Below are positions 9,450 through 16,946 of a DNA stretch of 64,000 bases, piece by piece (position 1 is the first letter of the stretch; each line of letters starts with the position of its first letter). The position numbers were made by a program, and so were the translations under genes. The notes under the pieces are model-generated. The model was not told the origin of the DNA. It saw only the letters and a list, made by a program, of their open reading frames with translations, and ran no database searches. Source of the stretch: JAJEBT01 sp965221485 (GTDB taxonomy: Bacteria > Pseudomonadota > Alphaproteobacteria > MPNO01 > UBA830); assembly GCA_965221485.1 (NCBI GenBank), contig OZ244893.1, positions 1,922,001 to 1,986,000 on the forward strand. The letters are read 5' to 3'.

Positions 9450-10325
9450 ATGAAAGCAGCCGCGTTCGAGTATGTACGCGCAAAATCAACAGAAGATGTC
9501 TGTCGCATGCTGGCGATCAATGACGAACGGGAACGCAAGATCATAGCGGGCGGACAGACTTTGGTTCCGCTTATGGCGATGCGCCTTGCCCGCCCAGACG
9601 TACTCATTGACATCAACGATCTTGAGGATCTTTCGGGTATCGGCATGAATGACCATCACCTGACGATCGGTGCGATGACCCGTCAACGTGAAATCGAACG
9701 GTCGGACCTCGTGGCGCAGCATCTGCCGCTCCTTGCAAAGGCCATTCGCCATGTGGGTCACCGGCAAACCCGCAACAGGGGCACCATCGGGGGCAGCATT
9801 GCCCATGGCGATCCCTCGGCCGAAATTCCCCTGGCAGCTCTGGCTCTTGATGCCGCGGTCGTCCTCCGCGACCTGGAAGGCGAGCAGACGATGCCGATCG
9901 CCGCGTTTCACGAGTCGGCTATGGTAACGGCACTCCGCCCCGACCAGATTCTGACCTCGGTACGGTTTCCGGTTCGCGATGCAGCCCGAACCGGCAGCGG
10001 ATTTCAGGAAATCGCCAGTCGTGCCGGAGACTTTGCCATTGTTGCCGCAGCAGCATGCCTGAAGCTTGACGGCGATGGCGTCGTATGTGACGCACGTCTT
10101 GCGGCCGGCGGGGTTGCGCCTGTTCCGGTACGGCTGCACGAAGCTGAATCCCGGCTGCGAAAGACCGCGGCCGATGCTGATGCCACGGACCGTGCCCTTG
10201 ACGGTCTGGATGACCTTGTCGAGCCGGAATCCGATGTCCACGCTACCGCCGACTATCGGCGCCGGGTGATCAGGCGTCTGCTCGAACGCACAATTGCCGA
10301 AGCCCTCGAAAACGCGACTGCATGA
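9450..10325 (+). CDS. FAD-binding subunit of molybdenum hydroxylase (CoxM/XdhB-type)
   Basis: This 291-residue medium subunit holds FAD and passes electrons from the 2Fe-2S subunit to an acceptor. The two FAD pyrophosphate motifs are present: AGGQTLVPLMAMR near residue 33 and TIGGSIAHGDPSAEIP near residue 113. The C-terminal CO_deh_flav_C domain follows. The ATG at 9450 gives the standard N-terminus MKAAAFEYVRAKS, so the longer open frame that begins upstream with a TTG is not used here. The stop overlaps the start of the iron-sulfur subunit gene by an ATGA. Confidence 0.94.
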   Translation: MKAAAFEYVRAKSTEDVCRMLAINDERERKIIAGGQTLVPLMAMRLARPDVLIDINDLEDLSGIGMNDHHLTIGAMTRQREIERSDLVAQHLPLLAKAIRHVGHRQTRNRGTIGGSIAHGDPSAEIPLAALALDAAVVLRDLEGEQTMPIAAFHESAMVTALRPDQILTSVRFPVRDAARTGSGFQEIASRAGDFAIVAAAACLKLDGDGVVCDARLAAGGVAPVPVRLHEAESRLRKTAADADATDRALDGLDDLVEPESDVHATADYRRRVIRRLLERTIAEALENATA

Positions 10326-10804
10326 GCACTCCGGTAGACATTTCCCTGACCGTCAACGGCCGATCGCACCGCGCGACCGTCCCACCGCGCATGACACTCG
10401 TTGACTGCCTTCGTGATGTGTTGCACCTGACGGGGACCCATGTCGGTTGCGAACATGGAATTTGCGGCGCCTGTTCCGTACTGCTTGACGGCGAAGCCAT
10501 TCGATCCTGCCTTGTTTTCGCTGTGCAGGCCGAGGGGCACGAAATCACGACTGTCGAGGGGCTGTCCCGGGACACGAACTCACTGGGGATCCTTCAGGAT
10601 TCGTTCTGGGAGTGCCATGCCCTGCAATGCGGCTACTGCACACCGGGCATGCTCATCGCCTGTCAGGAACTTCTCGCAGAAAACCCCGAGCCCGATGAAC
10701 TGGAGATTCGGGAGAGCATCAGCGGCAATTTGTGCCGCTGTACCGGGTATCAGCAGATCGTGGAAGCTGTGCAACTTGCCGCACAAAGGCTGAAGGATGA
10801 GTGA
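10322..10804 (+). CDS. (2Fe-2S) small subunit of molybdenum hydroxylase (CoxS-type)
   Basis: This 160-residue subunit carries two [2Fe-2S] clusters. The plant-ferredoxin-type cluster is bound by C43, C48, C51 and C63 in GCEHGICGAC...RSC. The second, helical-domain cluster is bound by C103, C106, C138 and C140 in QCGYCTPGM and NLCRCTGYQ. All eight ligands are present, so the chain is intact. It overlaps the FAD subunit gene by four bases and the next large-subunit gene by eight bases, so M, S and the second L are tightly coupled in translation. The protein lacks an export signal, which fits a cytoplasmic hydroxylase. Confidence 0.96.
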   Translation: MSTPVDISLTVNGRSHRATVPPRMTLVDCLRDVLHLTGTHVGCEHGICGACSVLLDGEAIRSCLVFAVQAEGHEITTVEGLSRDTNSLGILQDSFWECHALQCGYCTPGMLIACQELLAENPEPDELEIRESISGNLCRCTGYQQIVEAVQLAAQRLKDE

Positions 10805-13220
10805 GATCGCCGCCAGACTTCCCAACTATCGCTACGTGTCGCGCAAGCGGCGGGTCCGTGAAGATCGCCGCTTCGTAGCCGGCCAGGGCAAATTTGTTGC
10901 CGATGTGCATCTTCCCGGAATGAAACATGTCGCCATCGTGCCAAGCCCGCACCCGCGGGCCCGCATTCTCGATATCGACACCCGGCAGGCCCGCATGATC
11001 AGCGGCGTTCATTACGTATTGACTGGAGAAGAACTCGCGGCCGCTACAAACTCGCTCTATCACGGCCTCGACATCCCCAATGTCGTCTGGTACCCGCTCG
11101 CAGTCGGCATGACACGTTACGCCGGAGAGTGGGTTGCGGCCGTGGTCGCTGACTCACGTCACGTGGCAGAGGATGCGGCGGAACTGGTCAGGGTCTCCTA
11201 CGAAGCCCTTCCGGCAGCCGTGGATTCCGAACGGATGATTGAGCCGGATCAGCCGCTGGTGCATCCTGAACACGGCAGCAACATCCTGTTTCGCAAGACT
11301 TTCTCCTGGGGGCCGGTGGACGAGGATTTCGATTCCGCGCCCCATGCGATCTCCTATCGTGCCAGATGGGGACGTTCTTCAACGGTTCCGATCGAGACTT
11401 TCGGGGTCGTCGCTTCCTGGAGCGAGGCAACCGGAATTCTTGACGTATGGGCCTCGATCCAGATGCCGCAGTACCAGGATCAGATCGCCAACGCGCTCAA
11501 GATCCCCTTCAATGACATCCGGGTCCATAACGATGTCGATGTTGGCGGTTCCTACGGCGTCAAGCGCGGGATCAAGCACACCGTCCTGGTCGGCTATCTC
11601 TCGCGCCATCTCGGGGTTCCTGTCCGCTTCATCGAGGACCGCCTCGACAACATGTCAGGCGGTGATGCCCACGGCCCCGATCGCATTTTCGACATGACGA
11701 TGGCGTTCGACGATGACGGGGTAGTCCGATCGATGAAAGTGAGAGCCCTCGATGATGTGGGAGCCTATCCGGGCCGCGCACCGCTGCAGCTCGGAAAGCC
11801 GATCACAGCGCTCTGCGGACCCTATCGCATCAACTCGATCGAGTATGAGGCCATTTCGGTTACTTCGAACAAGACCGGACAGGTCCCGGTTCGGGGGTTC
11901 GGCCAGTCACCCACCAACTTCGCGATAGAGACCGGCATTGAACGGATCGCCCGGCATCTCGATATCGACCGTATCGAGATCCGGCGCCGCAATCTGGTGC
12001 GCAGCGACGACTTCCCGTGGACGATTCCAACCGGATCGGTCTACGACTCGGGCGACTACGAGGCCGTTCTCGATCAGGCACTGCGCTCGGCAAGAGGGAA
12101 GGACCTTGTGGCGCGGCGCGATGCGATTCGCAATCAGGGTGGTCTGGCAGGCCTCGGTATTGCCACCTGCCTGGAACCGGGCGGCGGCAACAATATCTTC
12201 GAATATCTCTTCAACCCCAAGCTCAGGATCACGACCTTCGTTGAATCGATCCTCCTCAAGGTGGAACCGACCGGCGAAGTCACGGCAATGATCTGCACGA
12301 CCACCTCCGGCCAGAGCCATGAAACACTCGTTGCCACCATTGCCGGCGAGGAACTGGAACGGGATCCGGATACGATCCGGGTCATACATGGCGATTCGCT
12401 GCAGGCCCTTCCGACACGGAGCCCAACGGCCAGCAGAATGGCCATCGTGCTTGGTACTGCAACGTCAAAGGCGGCACGTGAAATCCTTGACCGAATGACA
12501 GGGATTGCCGCCCACGATCTGGGTGTGGCGCTTACGGATATTGAATATTCGGACGGCGAATTCGCCGTCCGCGGTGTGCCCAAGAGATCATTGTCATGGG
12601 AAGAGGTAACCCATATCGCCCACAAGCAGTTTCACCGGATGCCGCCGGGACTTGAACCCGGTTTGCAGGCAGTGGCCGTCCAGCAGGTGCCCGGCGGGGG
12701 CCAGCTTCCCAACGAAAAAGAGCAGGTCGCCCTCTATCCCTGCTTCTCCTTTCAGGCTCACCTGCCGCTGGTCGAAATTGATCGCGCCACCGGCAAGGTC
12801 ACCCTGCTCGACTACGTCATCGCCCATGACTGCGGTACTGCAATCAATCCGGATATCGTGCGAGGCATGATCATCGGCGGCATCGGGCACGGCATTGGTG
12901 CTGCCCTTTACGAAAAATTCTCCTATGACAATGACGGCCAGTTCCTCTCCGGTACCTTTGTCGATTACCTGCTGCCGTCGGCCCATGAAATTCCGGACGT
13001 GACGGATGTTGCCTTTTGCACCCCGTCACCACTGACCTCGCTCGGACAGAAGGGGACCGGAGAAGGCGGCTATCTCGGTGCACCGGCTGCTGTTGCCTCA
13101 GCGGTGAACGATGCCCTGGCCCCCCTGGGCGCCTGGCTCGGAGAACTGCCGATGCGCGCCTCGGACATTGAACAGGCCATTCATGAGAGCAACGGCCACA
13201 GTCAGGACAAAAGCCCATGA
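10797..13220 (+). CDS. Xanthine dehydrogenase-family molybdopterin-binding large subunit (copy 2)
   Basis: This 807-residue molybdenum hydroxylase large subunit is clearly different from copy 1. Its hammerhead domain starts with KRRVREDRRFVAGQGKFVAD. In the Mo domain it has DVGGSYGVKRG and VPVRGFGQSPTNFA (xanthine-dehydrogenase-like RGFG instead of the AYRGAGRPE form). It also has TTSGQSHETLVATI and GTGEGGYLGAPAA with the catalytic Glu. The eight-base overlap with the CoxS-type gene makes this the more likely partner of the adjacent M and S subunits. Its own stop overlaps the amidohydrolase start as ATGA. It may hydroxylate a different ring position from copy 1, or the two may be alternative catalytic subunits sharing one electron-transfer pair. 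Confidence 0.93.
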   Translation: MSEIAARLPNYRYVSRKRRVREDRRFVAGQGKFVADVHLPGMKHVAIVPSPHPRARILDIDTRQARMISGVHYVLTGEELAAATNSLYHGLDIPNVVWYPLAVGMTRYAGEWVAAVVADSRHVAEDAAELVRVSYEALPAAVDSERMIEPDQPLVHPEHGSNILFRKTFSWGPVDEDFDSAPHAISYRARWGRSSTVPIETFGVVASWSEATGILDVWASIQMPQYQDQIANALKIPFNDIRVHNDVDVGGSYGVKRGIKHTVLVGYLSRHLGVPVRFIEDRLDNMSGGDAHGPDRIFDMTMAFDDDGVVRSMKVRALDDVGAYPGRAPLQLGKPITALCGPYRINSIEYEAISVTSNKTGQVPVRGFGQSPTNFAIETGIERIARHLDIDRIEIRRRNLVRSDDFPWTIPTGSVYDSGDYEAVLDQALRSARGKDLVARRDAIRNQGGLAGLGIATCLEPGGGNNIFEYLFNPKLRITTFVESILLKVEPTGEVTAMICTTTSGQSHETLVATIAGEELERDPDTIRVIHGDSLQALPTRSPTASRMAIVLGTATSKAAREILDRMTGIAAHDLGVALTDIEYSDGEFAVRGVPKRSLSWEEVTHIAHKQFHRMPPGLEPGLQAVAVQQVPGGGQLPNEKEQVALYPCFSFQAHLPLVEIDRATGKVTLLDYVIAHDCGTAINPDIVRGMIIGGIGHGIGAALYEKFSYDNDGQFLSGTFVDYLLPSAHEIPDVTDVAFCTPSPLTSLGQKGTGEGGYLGAPAAVASAVNDALAPLGAWLGELPMRASDIEQAIHESNGHSQDKSP

Positions 13221-14218
13221 TCATCGATACCCACGCGCATTTTGTACCGCAAACAATGCTGAACGCAGTGGTGTCCGGAAAGGCAACCTTCCCAAGCATC
13301 GAGGTTCTGAAAGACGACAATGGCTACCGCCTGGCCTTCATGGGCAAGGCACCGACCCGGCCGATCATGCCCAAACTCCGTGAACTCGAAACCCGCGAAC
13401 AATGGCTCAATGAAAACGGGATTGATGTTCAGGTGTCGGGAGGATGGCTCGACAGCTTCGCCTATGAAACACCACCCGAAGAAGGAGCGGCCTGGAGCCG
13501 TTTCATGAATGAACATCTCATGGAGGCCATGGGCAGCAAAGCGTTCATGGAACCCCTTGCCACGGTCCCCCTGCAGGACGGCAGGTTGGCTGCAGAAGTC
13601 CTCCGCGAGGCCATGGACGCGGGCTTCTCGGGTGCAATGATCGGGACCCAGCCCAAAGGTGGACATGGAAATCTGGACGACCCCGATCTGGAACCGTTCT
13701 GGGAGATGGCATCAGAACGCGGCGCCGCGCTCTACATGCACCCGATGTTTGGCTGTGGCGACGACCGGCTGCTTGACTATGACATGATCAATGCCGTCGG
13801 ACGCGGCGTCGATACGACCACAGCGGTGGCGCGCATGATTTACGCTGGACACTTTACGCGCTACCGGGGGATGAAGATGATCATCTCCCATGGCGGCGGC
13901 GCACTGCCCTATATTCTTGGCCGCATGACCCGAAATTACGATATGCACCGGGAAGACGGTTACGCCGATCCTGTCGCTGAAATGCACCGGCTCTGGTTCG
14001 ATACCGTACTGTTCGATGCCCGGACCCTTCGATATCTGTGCGATTCCTTCGGCGCCAGCCGCGTGGTTCTCGGCTCCGATTATCCATTTCCGATCGGAGA
14101 CCTGACCCCATGCCGCATCGTGCATGAAGCTGGTCTCTCGGAAATCGATACCCGCGCCATCCTCGGCGATAACGCAGCCCGCCTCTTTGCTCTGGGTGAA
14201 AGGTGCGGGGGTTCCTGA
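13217..14218 (+). CDS. Amidohydrolase family 2 / ACMSD-like metal-dependent hydrolase or decarboxylase
   Basis: This 333-residue TIM-barrel enzyme is of the aminocarboxymuconate-semialdehyde decarboxylase (ACMSD) class. The metal-binding H6-x-H8 is in IDTHAHFVP. Further barrel histidines occur in YMHPMFG and ISHGGGALPYILGRM, and the final Asp is in VLGSDYPFPIGD. In this class the usual activity is non-oxidative decarboxylation or hydrolysis of an unsaturated or aromatic acid. It overlaps the upstream Mo-hydroxylase gene by four bases and is the last gene of the plus-strand operon. The next gene converges from the minus strand only five bases away. The role inferred is ring-cleavage-product decarboxylation or amide hydrolysis. 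Which of the two is not decidable from sequence. Confidence 0.88.
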   Translation: MIIDTHAHFVPQTMLNAVVSGKATFPSIEVLKDDNGYRLAFMGKAPTRPIMPKLRELETREQWLNENGIDVQVSGGWLDSFAYETPPEEGAAWSRFMNEHLMEAMGSKAFMEPLATVPLQDGRLAAEVLREAMDAGFSGAMIGTQPKGGHGNLDDPDLEPFWEMASERGAALYMHPMFGCGDDRLLDYDMINAVGRGVDTTTAVARMIYAGHFTRYRGMKMIISHGGGALPYILGRMTRNYDMHREDGYADPVAEMHRLWFDTVLFDARTLRYLCDSFGASRVVLGSDYPFPIGDLTPCRIVHEAGLSEIDTRAILGDNAARLFALGERCGGS

Positions 14219-14223
14219 AAACG

Positions 14224-15171
14224 TCAGATGTTGCGGCGGCGATACTGCGACGCATAGTGGGTGATAGCGCTATGCAGCGAAAATCGGGGTTCCCAACCCA
14301 GTTCCTCACGGGCCCGGCTTATGTCGAGGGGGGTCAACCTTGATACCGGCGGTGTGCCTGGCTGGATCTCGACCCGGAGTCCCGGCAGCGCTATTCTTGC
14401 GGCTTCGACAAGACGATCAAATGTGATCGGTTCGCCCCATGAGATGTTGTAGACGGCATACGGCGGCAGCGACGCGGCCGTCGCCGCAAGATCAATGGCC
14501 CATCCCATGTCATCTGCATACACATACTCGAAGGCCATGGTCTGCTCTTCCGGGATGACGGCCGGTGTCCCGCGCAGACCGGCCTCAATAAGAGTCTGTA
14601 CCTTCTCACCGCCTCCCGAGCCACCCCAGAAATGCCCCATTCCGAAGACATTGCCGGGACGCAGGATCACGAGTTCGAAACCGCATTCCTTCTGGTATGC
14701 CTCGAGAATGAGTTCCTGGGCTGCCTTCGAGTTGGAATAGGCAGCACCGCTTCCGCGCGCAAACGTCTCATCAATTCGATCAGCCCCGTCACTGCGGCGC
14801 CAGTCATAGACACCGAAGGTGGAGAGATGGATCAGGCGCGGGATACCGGAGAGCCGGACCGCTTCAGCCACTGCCAAGACTCCTCCGACATTGAGGTCGT
14901 AACCGAAATGCAGGGGCTGGGACACGCGTTTGCCAATCAGGCCTGCGGTATGTAACAGAACGTCAGGTTTGTATCGATCAATCGCCCCCAGCAATCCAGG
15001 CAGGCTGCGGACGTCATCGGAAACAACTTCGTAGTCGACATATTGAAGCCGCATCGCCAGATAGTCGTCACGGGGAATGGGATCCAGAAAGATCACCTTT
15101 TCGCCGCGCGCCCCGGCCTCGATAGCGTATGAGGTTCCGACAAGCCCTGCGCCTGTAATCAGCGTGGTCAT
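14224..15171 (-). CDS. NAD-dependent epimerase/dehydratase family protein
   Basis: This extended short-chain dehydrogenase has about 315 residues. The N-terminal NAD-binding motif is TLITGAGLVGTSYAIEAG (a GxGxxG variant), the acid that follows strand 2 is in FLDPIPRDD, and the catalytic YxxxK is in AYSNSKAAQEL, with the Ser/Thr in HLSTFGVYD. The start is placed at 15171 because this ATG overlaps the stop of the upstream cupin gene as ATGA and gives MTTLITGAG, though the frame extends a few codons further. With the cupin it forms a two-gene minus-strand operon converging on the catabolic operon. Such proteins modify nucleotide sugars or sugar acids. The substrate is unknown. Confidence 0.88.
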   Translation of the reverse strand: MTTLITGAGLVGTSYAIEAGARGEKVIFLDPIPRDDYLAMRLQYVDYEVVSDDVRSLPGLLGAIDRYKPDVLLHTAGLIGKRVSQPLHFGYDLNVGGVLAVAEAVRLSGIPRLIHLSTFGVYDWRRSDGADRIDETFARGSGAAYSNSKAAQELILEAYQKECGFELVILRPGNVFGMGHFWGGSGGGEKVQTLIEAGLRGTPAVIPEEQTMAFEYVYADDMGWAIDLAATAASLPPYAVYNISWGEPITFDRLVEAARIALPGLRVEIQPGTPPVSRLTPLDISRAREELGWEPRFSLHSAITHYASQYRRRNI

Positions 15172-15704
15172 GGTTTCTGCTCCCCGCATCCATAAAACTG
15201 ATTGTCAAGAAACGCGACGGTTGTGGCCTTATTGGCTCTGGAATCGCCTCGCATAGGTTGACCGTCTGCGTCAATTCGATTGGGATCCGGCTGCTTTCCA
15301 TAGTTGGGAGAGCCGATCCGAAGCATGACCAGTGGAGTGCCCTCGATGGCTTCAAAGCGGTAGAGATTGCCGGCCGGGAGCATGATTCCCTGATCCTGTG
15401 CAAGCACGGTTTCCTCGCCTTCAGGACCATGAAACCGCACCTGACCCTGAAGGACGATGAAGGCGTGATCCTCACCGGGATGGGCATGGAGCGCGTTCTC
15501 GCCACCTTCTGCATAGATCTTCAACCGAATGGACAGGTCCGGGGTCGCGGCAAGGGGTGTGTCGGTTCGGCCCCGTGCAAGCAATTGGCCCGCAATATTG
15601 AATACCTGGGGTCGGGTATTGTCCGCAAGGTCAAGCATCCGTTGTCTGAGTTCATCCGAACCGCTGGCCACCGGCAGCGGGATGTCGTTCAAGGCCGTCG
15701 TCAT
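15168..15704 (-). CDS. Cupin domain protein
   Basis: This 178-residue single-domain cupin has the first cupin motif in the segment NALHAHPGEDHAFIVLQG (HxH...E...G). The second motif is GIMLPAGNLYRFEAIEG, which has Pro and Gly but ends in Tyr-Arg-Phe where the fourth metal-binding His often sits. The metal site may therefore be incomplete or altered. It is co-transcribed with the epimerase gene through an ATGA overlap. It could be a small-molecule isomerase, dioxygenase or sugar-binding partner of that epimerase. The chain starts with MTTALNDIPLPVASG. Confidence 0.82.
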   Translation of the reverse strand: MTTALNDIPLPVASGSDELRQRMLDLADNTRPQVFNIAGQLLARGRTDTPLAATPDLSIRLKIYAEGGENALHAHPGEDHAFIVLQGQVRFHGPEGEETVLAQDQGIMLPAGNLYRFEAIEGTPLVMLRIGSPNYGKQPDPNRIDADGQPMRGDSRANKATTVAFLDNQFYGCGEQKP

Positions 15705-16292
15705 CGATATGGCTCCTGATTTGCCGTCCGGAACACTTCACGACACAGAATAGAGACCAGCCTGGCACAAGACAATTTGGCGTCCCATCGAAAGGATCAG
15801 TTGGTTCGTTGACGCGGGAATACCAGACACTGACAGCAACGGATCCGCGGACGGTTTCCGCTGCGTGTCGGATCCTGCCGCTGCCGAACGACGCCATATT
15901 CAGGACTTGCCGGCAATGGCCGGTTTTGTTTGCAGGATCGATGGTTCACATTTGCTGTGGTGGATTGCATCGATCGAATGGCCCCTCCTTCGGAGGGAGC
16001 GTTTCAGAATCTGTGGGGGCGCCTGGTCAGGGCCAGACAACCGTCCGAACCGTATGGATTGCTCCCCGGGCAGCTCCTGGATTCGCCTGTGGGGGCCCGG
16101 ACACATCCGATGCCCGTTCGGGGTCCAGTGTGCAGACCACCCGCAAACCGGATCCCCAGTTCATTGTCTTGTTCCGGCGGGCAGCACGTCTGCCTTTGCC
16201 CATCCCGCGTGAGATACGAACCGGCTTATGGACCCGGCCTCCCGTTCCAGCCTATGATGCCGTCATCAGCCGCCCGGATCAGGGATTTCACG
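15705..16292. other. Intergenic between divergent cupin genes, 588 bases
   Basis: This gap lies between a minus-strand and a plus-strand cupin gene and should hold promoters for both. An open frame runs in from about 15930 on the plus strand into the next gene, but its translation before residue MLPTVEKF is rich in Arg/Pro/Ser and looks non-coding. No operator repeat was found. Confidence 0.45.
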
Positions 16293-16862
16293 ATGCTGCC
16301 GACCGTAGAGAAATTTGTGAGCGAGATGCGGGACACCTGCGAGAAACTCGAAGGTGAGCCACGCTGGGTCCGATGCGGAGAATTGCTTCGGGAACTGTTG
16401 CAGGACCGGGCTCTCCAGGATCACGCAGAGCACTGGCCGGTTGGTCAGTTCGATGGCGGCAAGGTCAACAATTTGCTGTTCTACGAAGATGCTGATCACG
16501 GCTTTGTCATTAACGGACTGATCAAGAATCCGGGTGGACGGGCGATGGTGCATGATCATGGCAAGAGCTGGACCGTCTATGGAGTGCTCAGCGGGCACGA
16601 GCGGATTGCCCGATACAGGGAGACGCGGGACGATAGCGGTGCTGTAGGCCATGACGAAATCCGTTCCGTCCAGTGTGGGCCGGGCGAGGTCGATATTGTC
16701 AGGCCATGGGAAATTCATGCCGAGTACGCCGGCAATGAACGCACGGTCGCGGTCATCGTGCGGAGCCAGCGTTCGGGAACATTCGAGCAATTCCGTTACC
16801 ACGATGACGGTGGCAAGGTCCGGTTTCCTGGACCGAACCAGGTGCCCTACGATCTCGATTGA
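16293..16862 (+). CDS. Cysteine-dioxygenase-like cupin (predicted metal-dependent beta-helix enzyme)
   Basis: This protein of about 189 residues resembles the predicted metal-dependent double-stranded beta-helix enzymes related to cysteine dioxygenase. The iron-binding pair sits in AMVHDHGKSWTVYGVLSG (HxH plus a later E/Y region). The second half has VDIVRPWEIHAEYAG with the third His. The start at 16293 (MLPTVEKFVSEM) is preferred. ATG 16254 adds 13 residues of low-complexity character. It precedes the ThDP enzyme by 84 bases on the same strand and may begin that operon. Thiol oxidation or a related dioxygenation is the family-based guess. Confidence 0.78.
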   Translation: MLPTVEKFVSEMRDTCEKLEGEPRWVRCGELLRELLQDRALQDHAEHWPVGQFDGGKVNNLLFYEDADHGFVINGLIKNPGGRAMVHDHGKSWTVYGVLSGHERIARYRETRDDSGAVGHDEIRSVQCGPGEVDIVRPWEIHAEYAGNERTVAVIVRSQRSGTFEQFRYHDDGGKVRFPGPNQVPYDLD

Positions 16863-16946
16863 ACCGTTTCCCGTCCTGCCGGTGTGTAGTGCGGTTCCCC
16901 GACCCCTTTCGCTGGCAACCAGACCAGCATTGACGAACCTCTGCCC

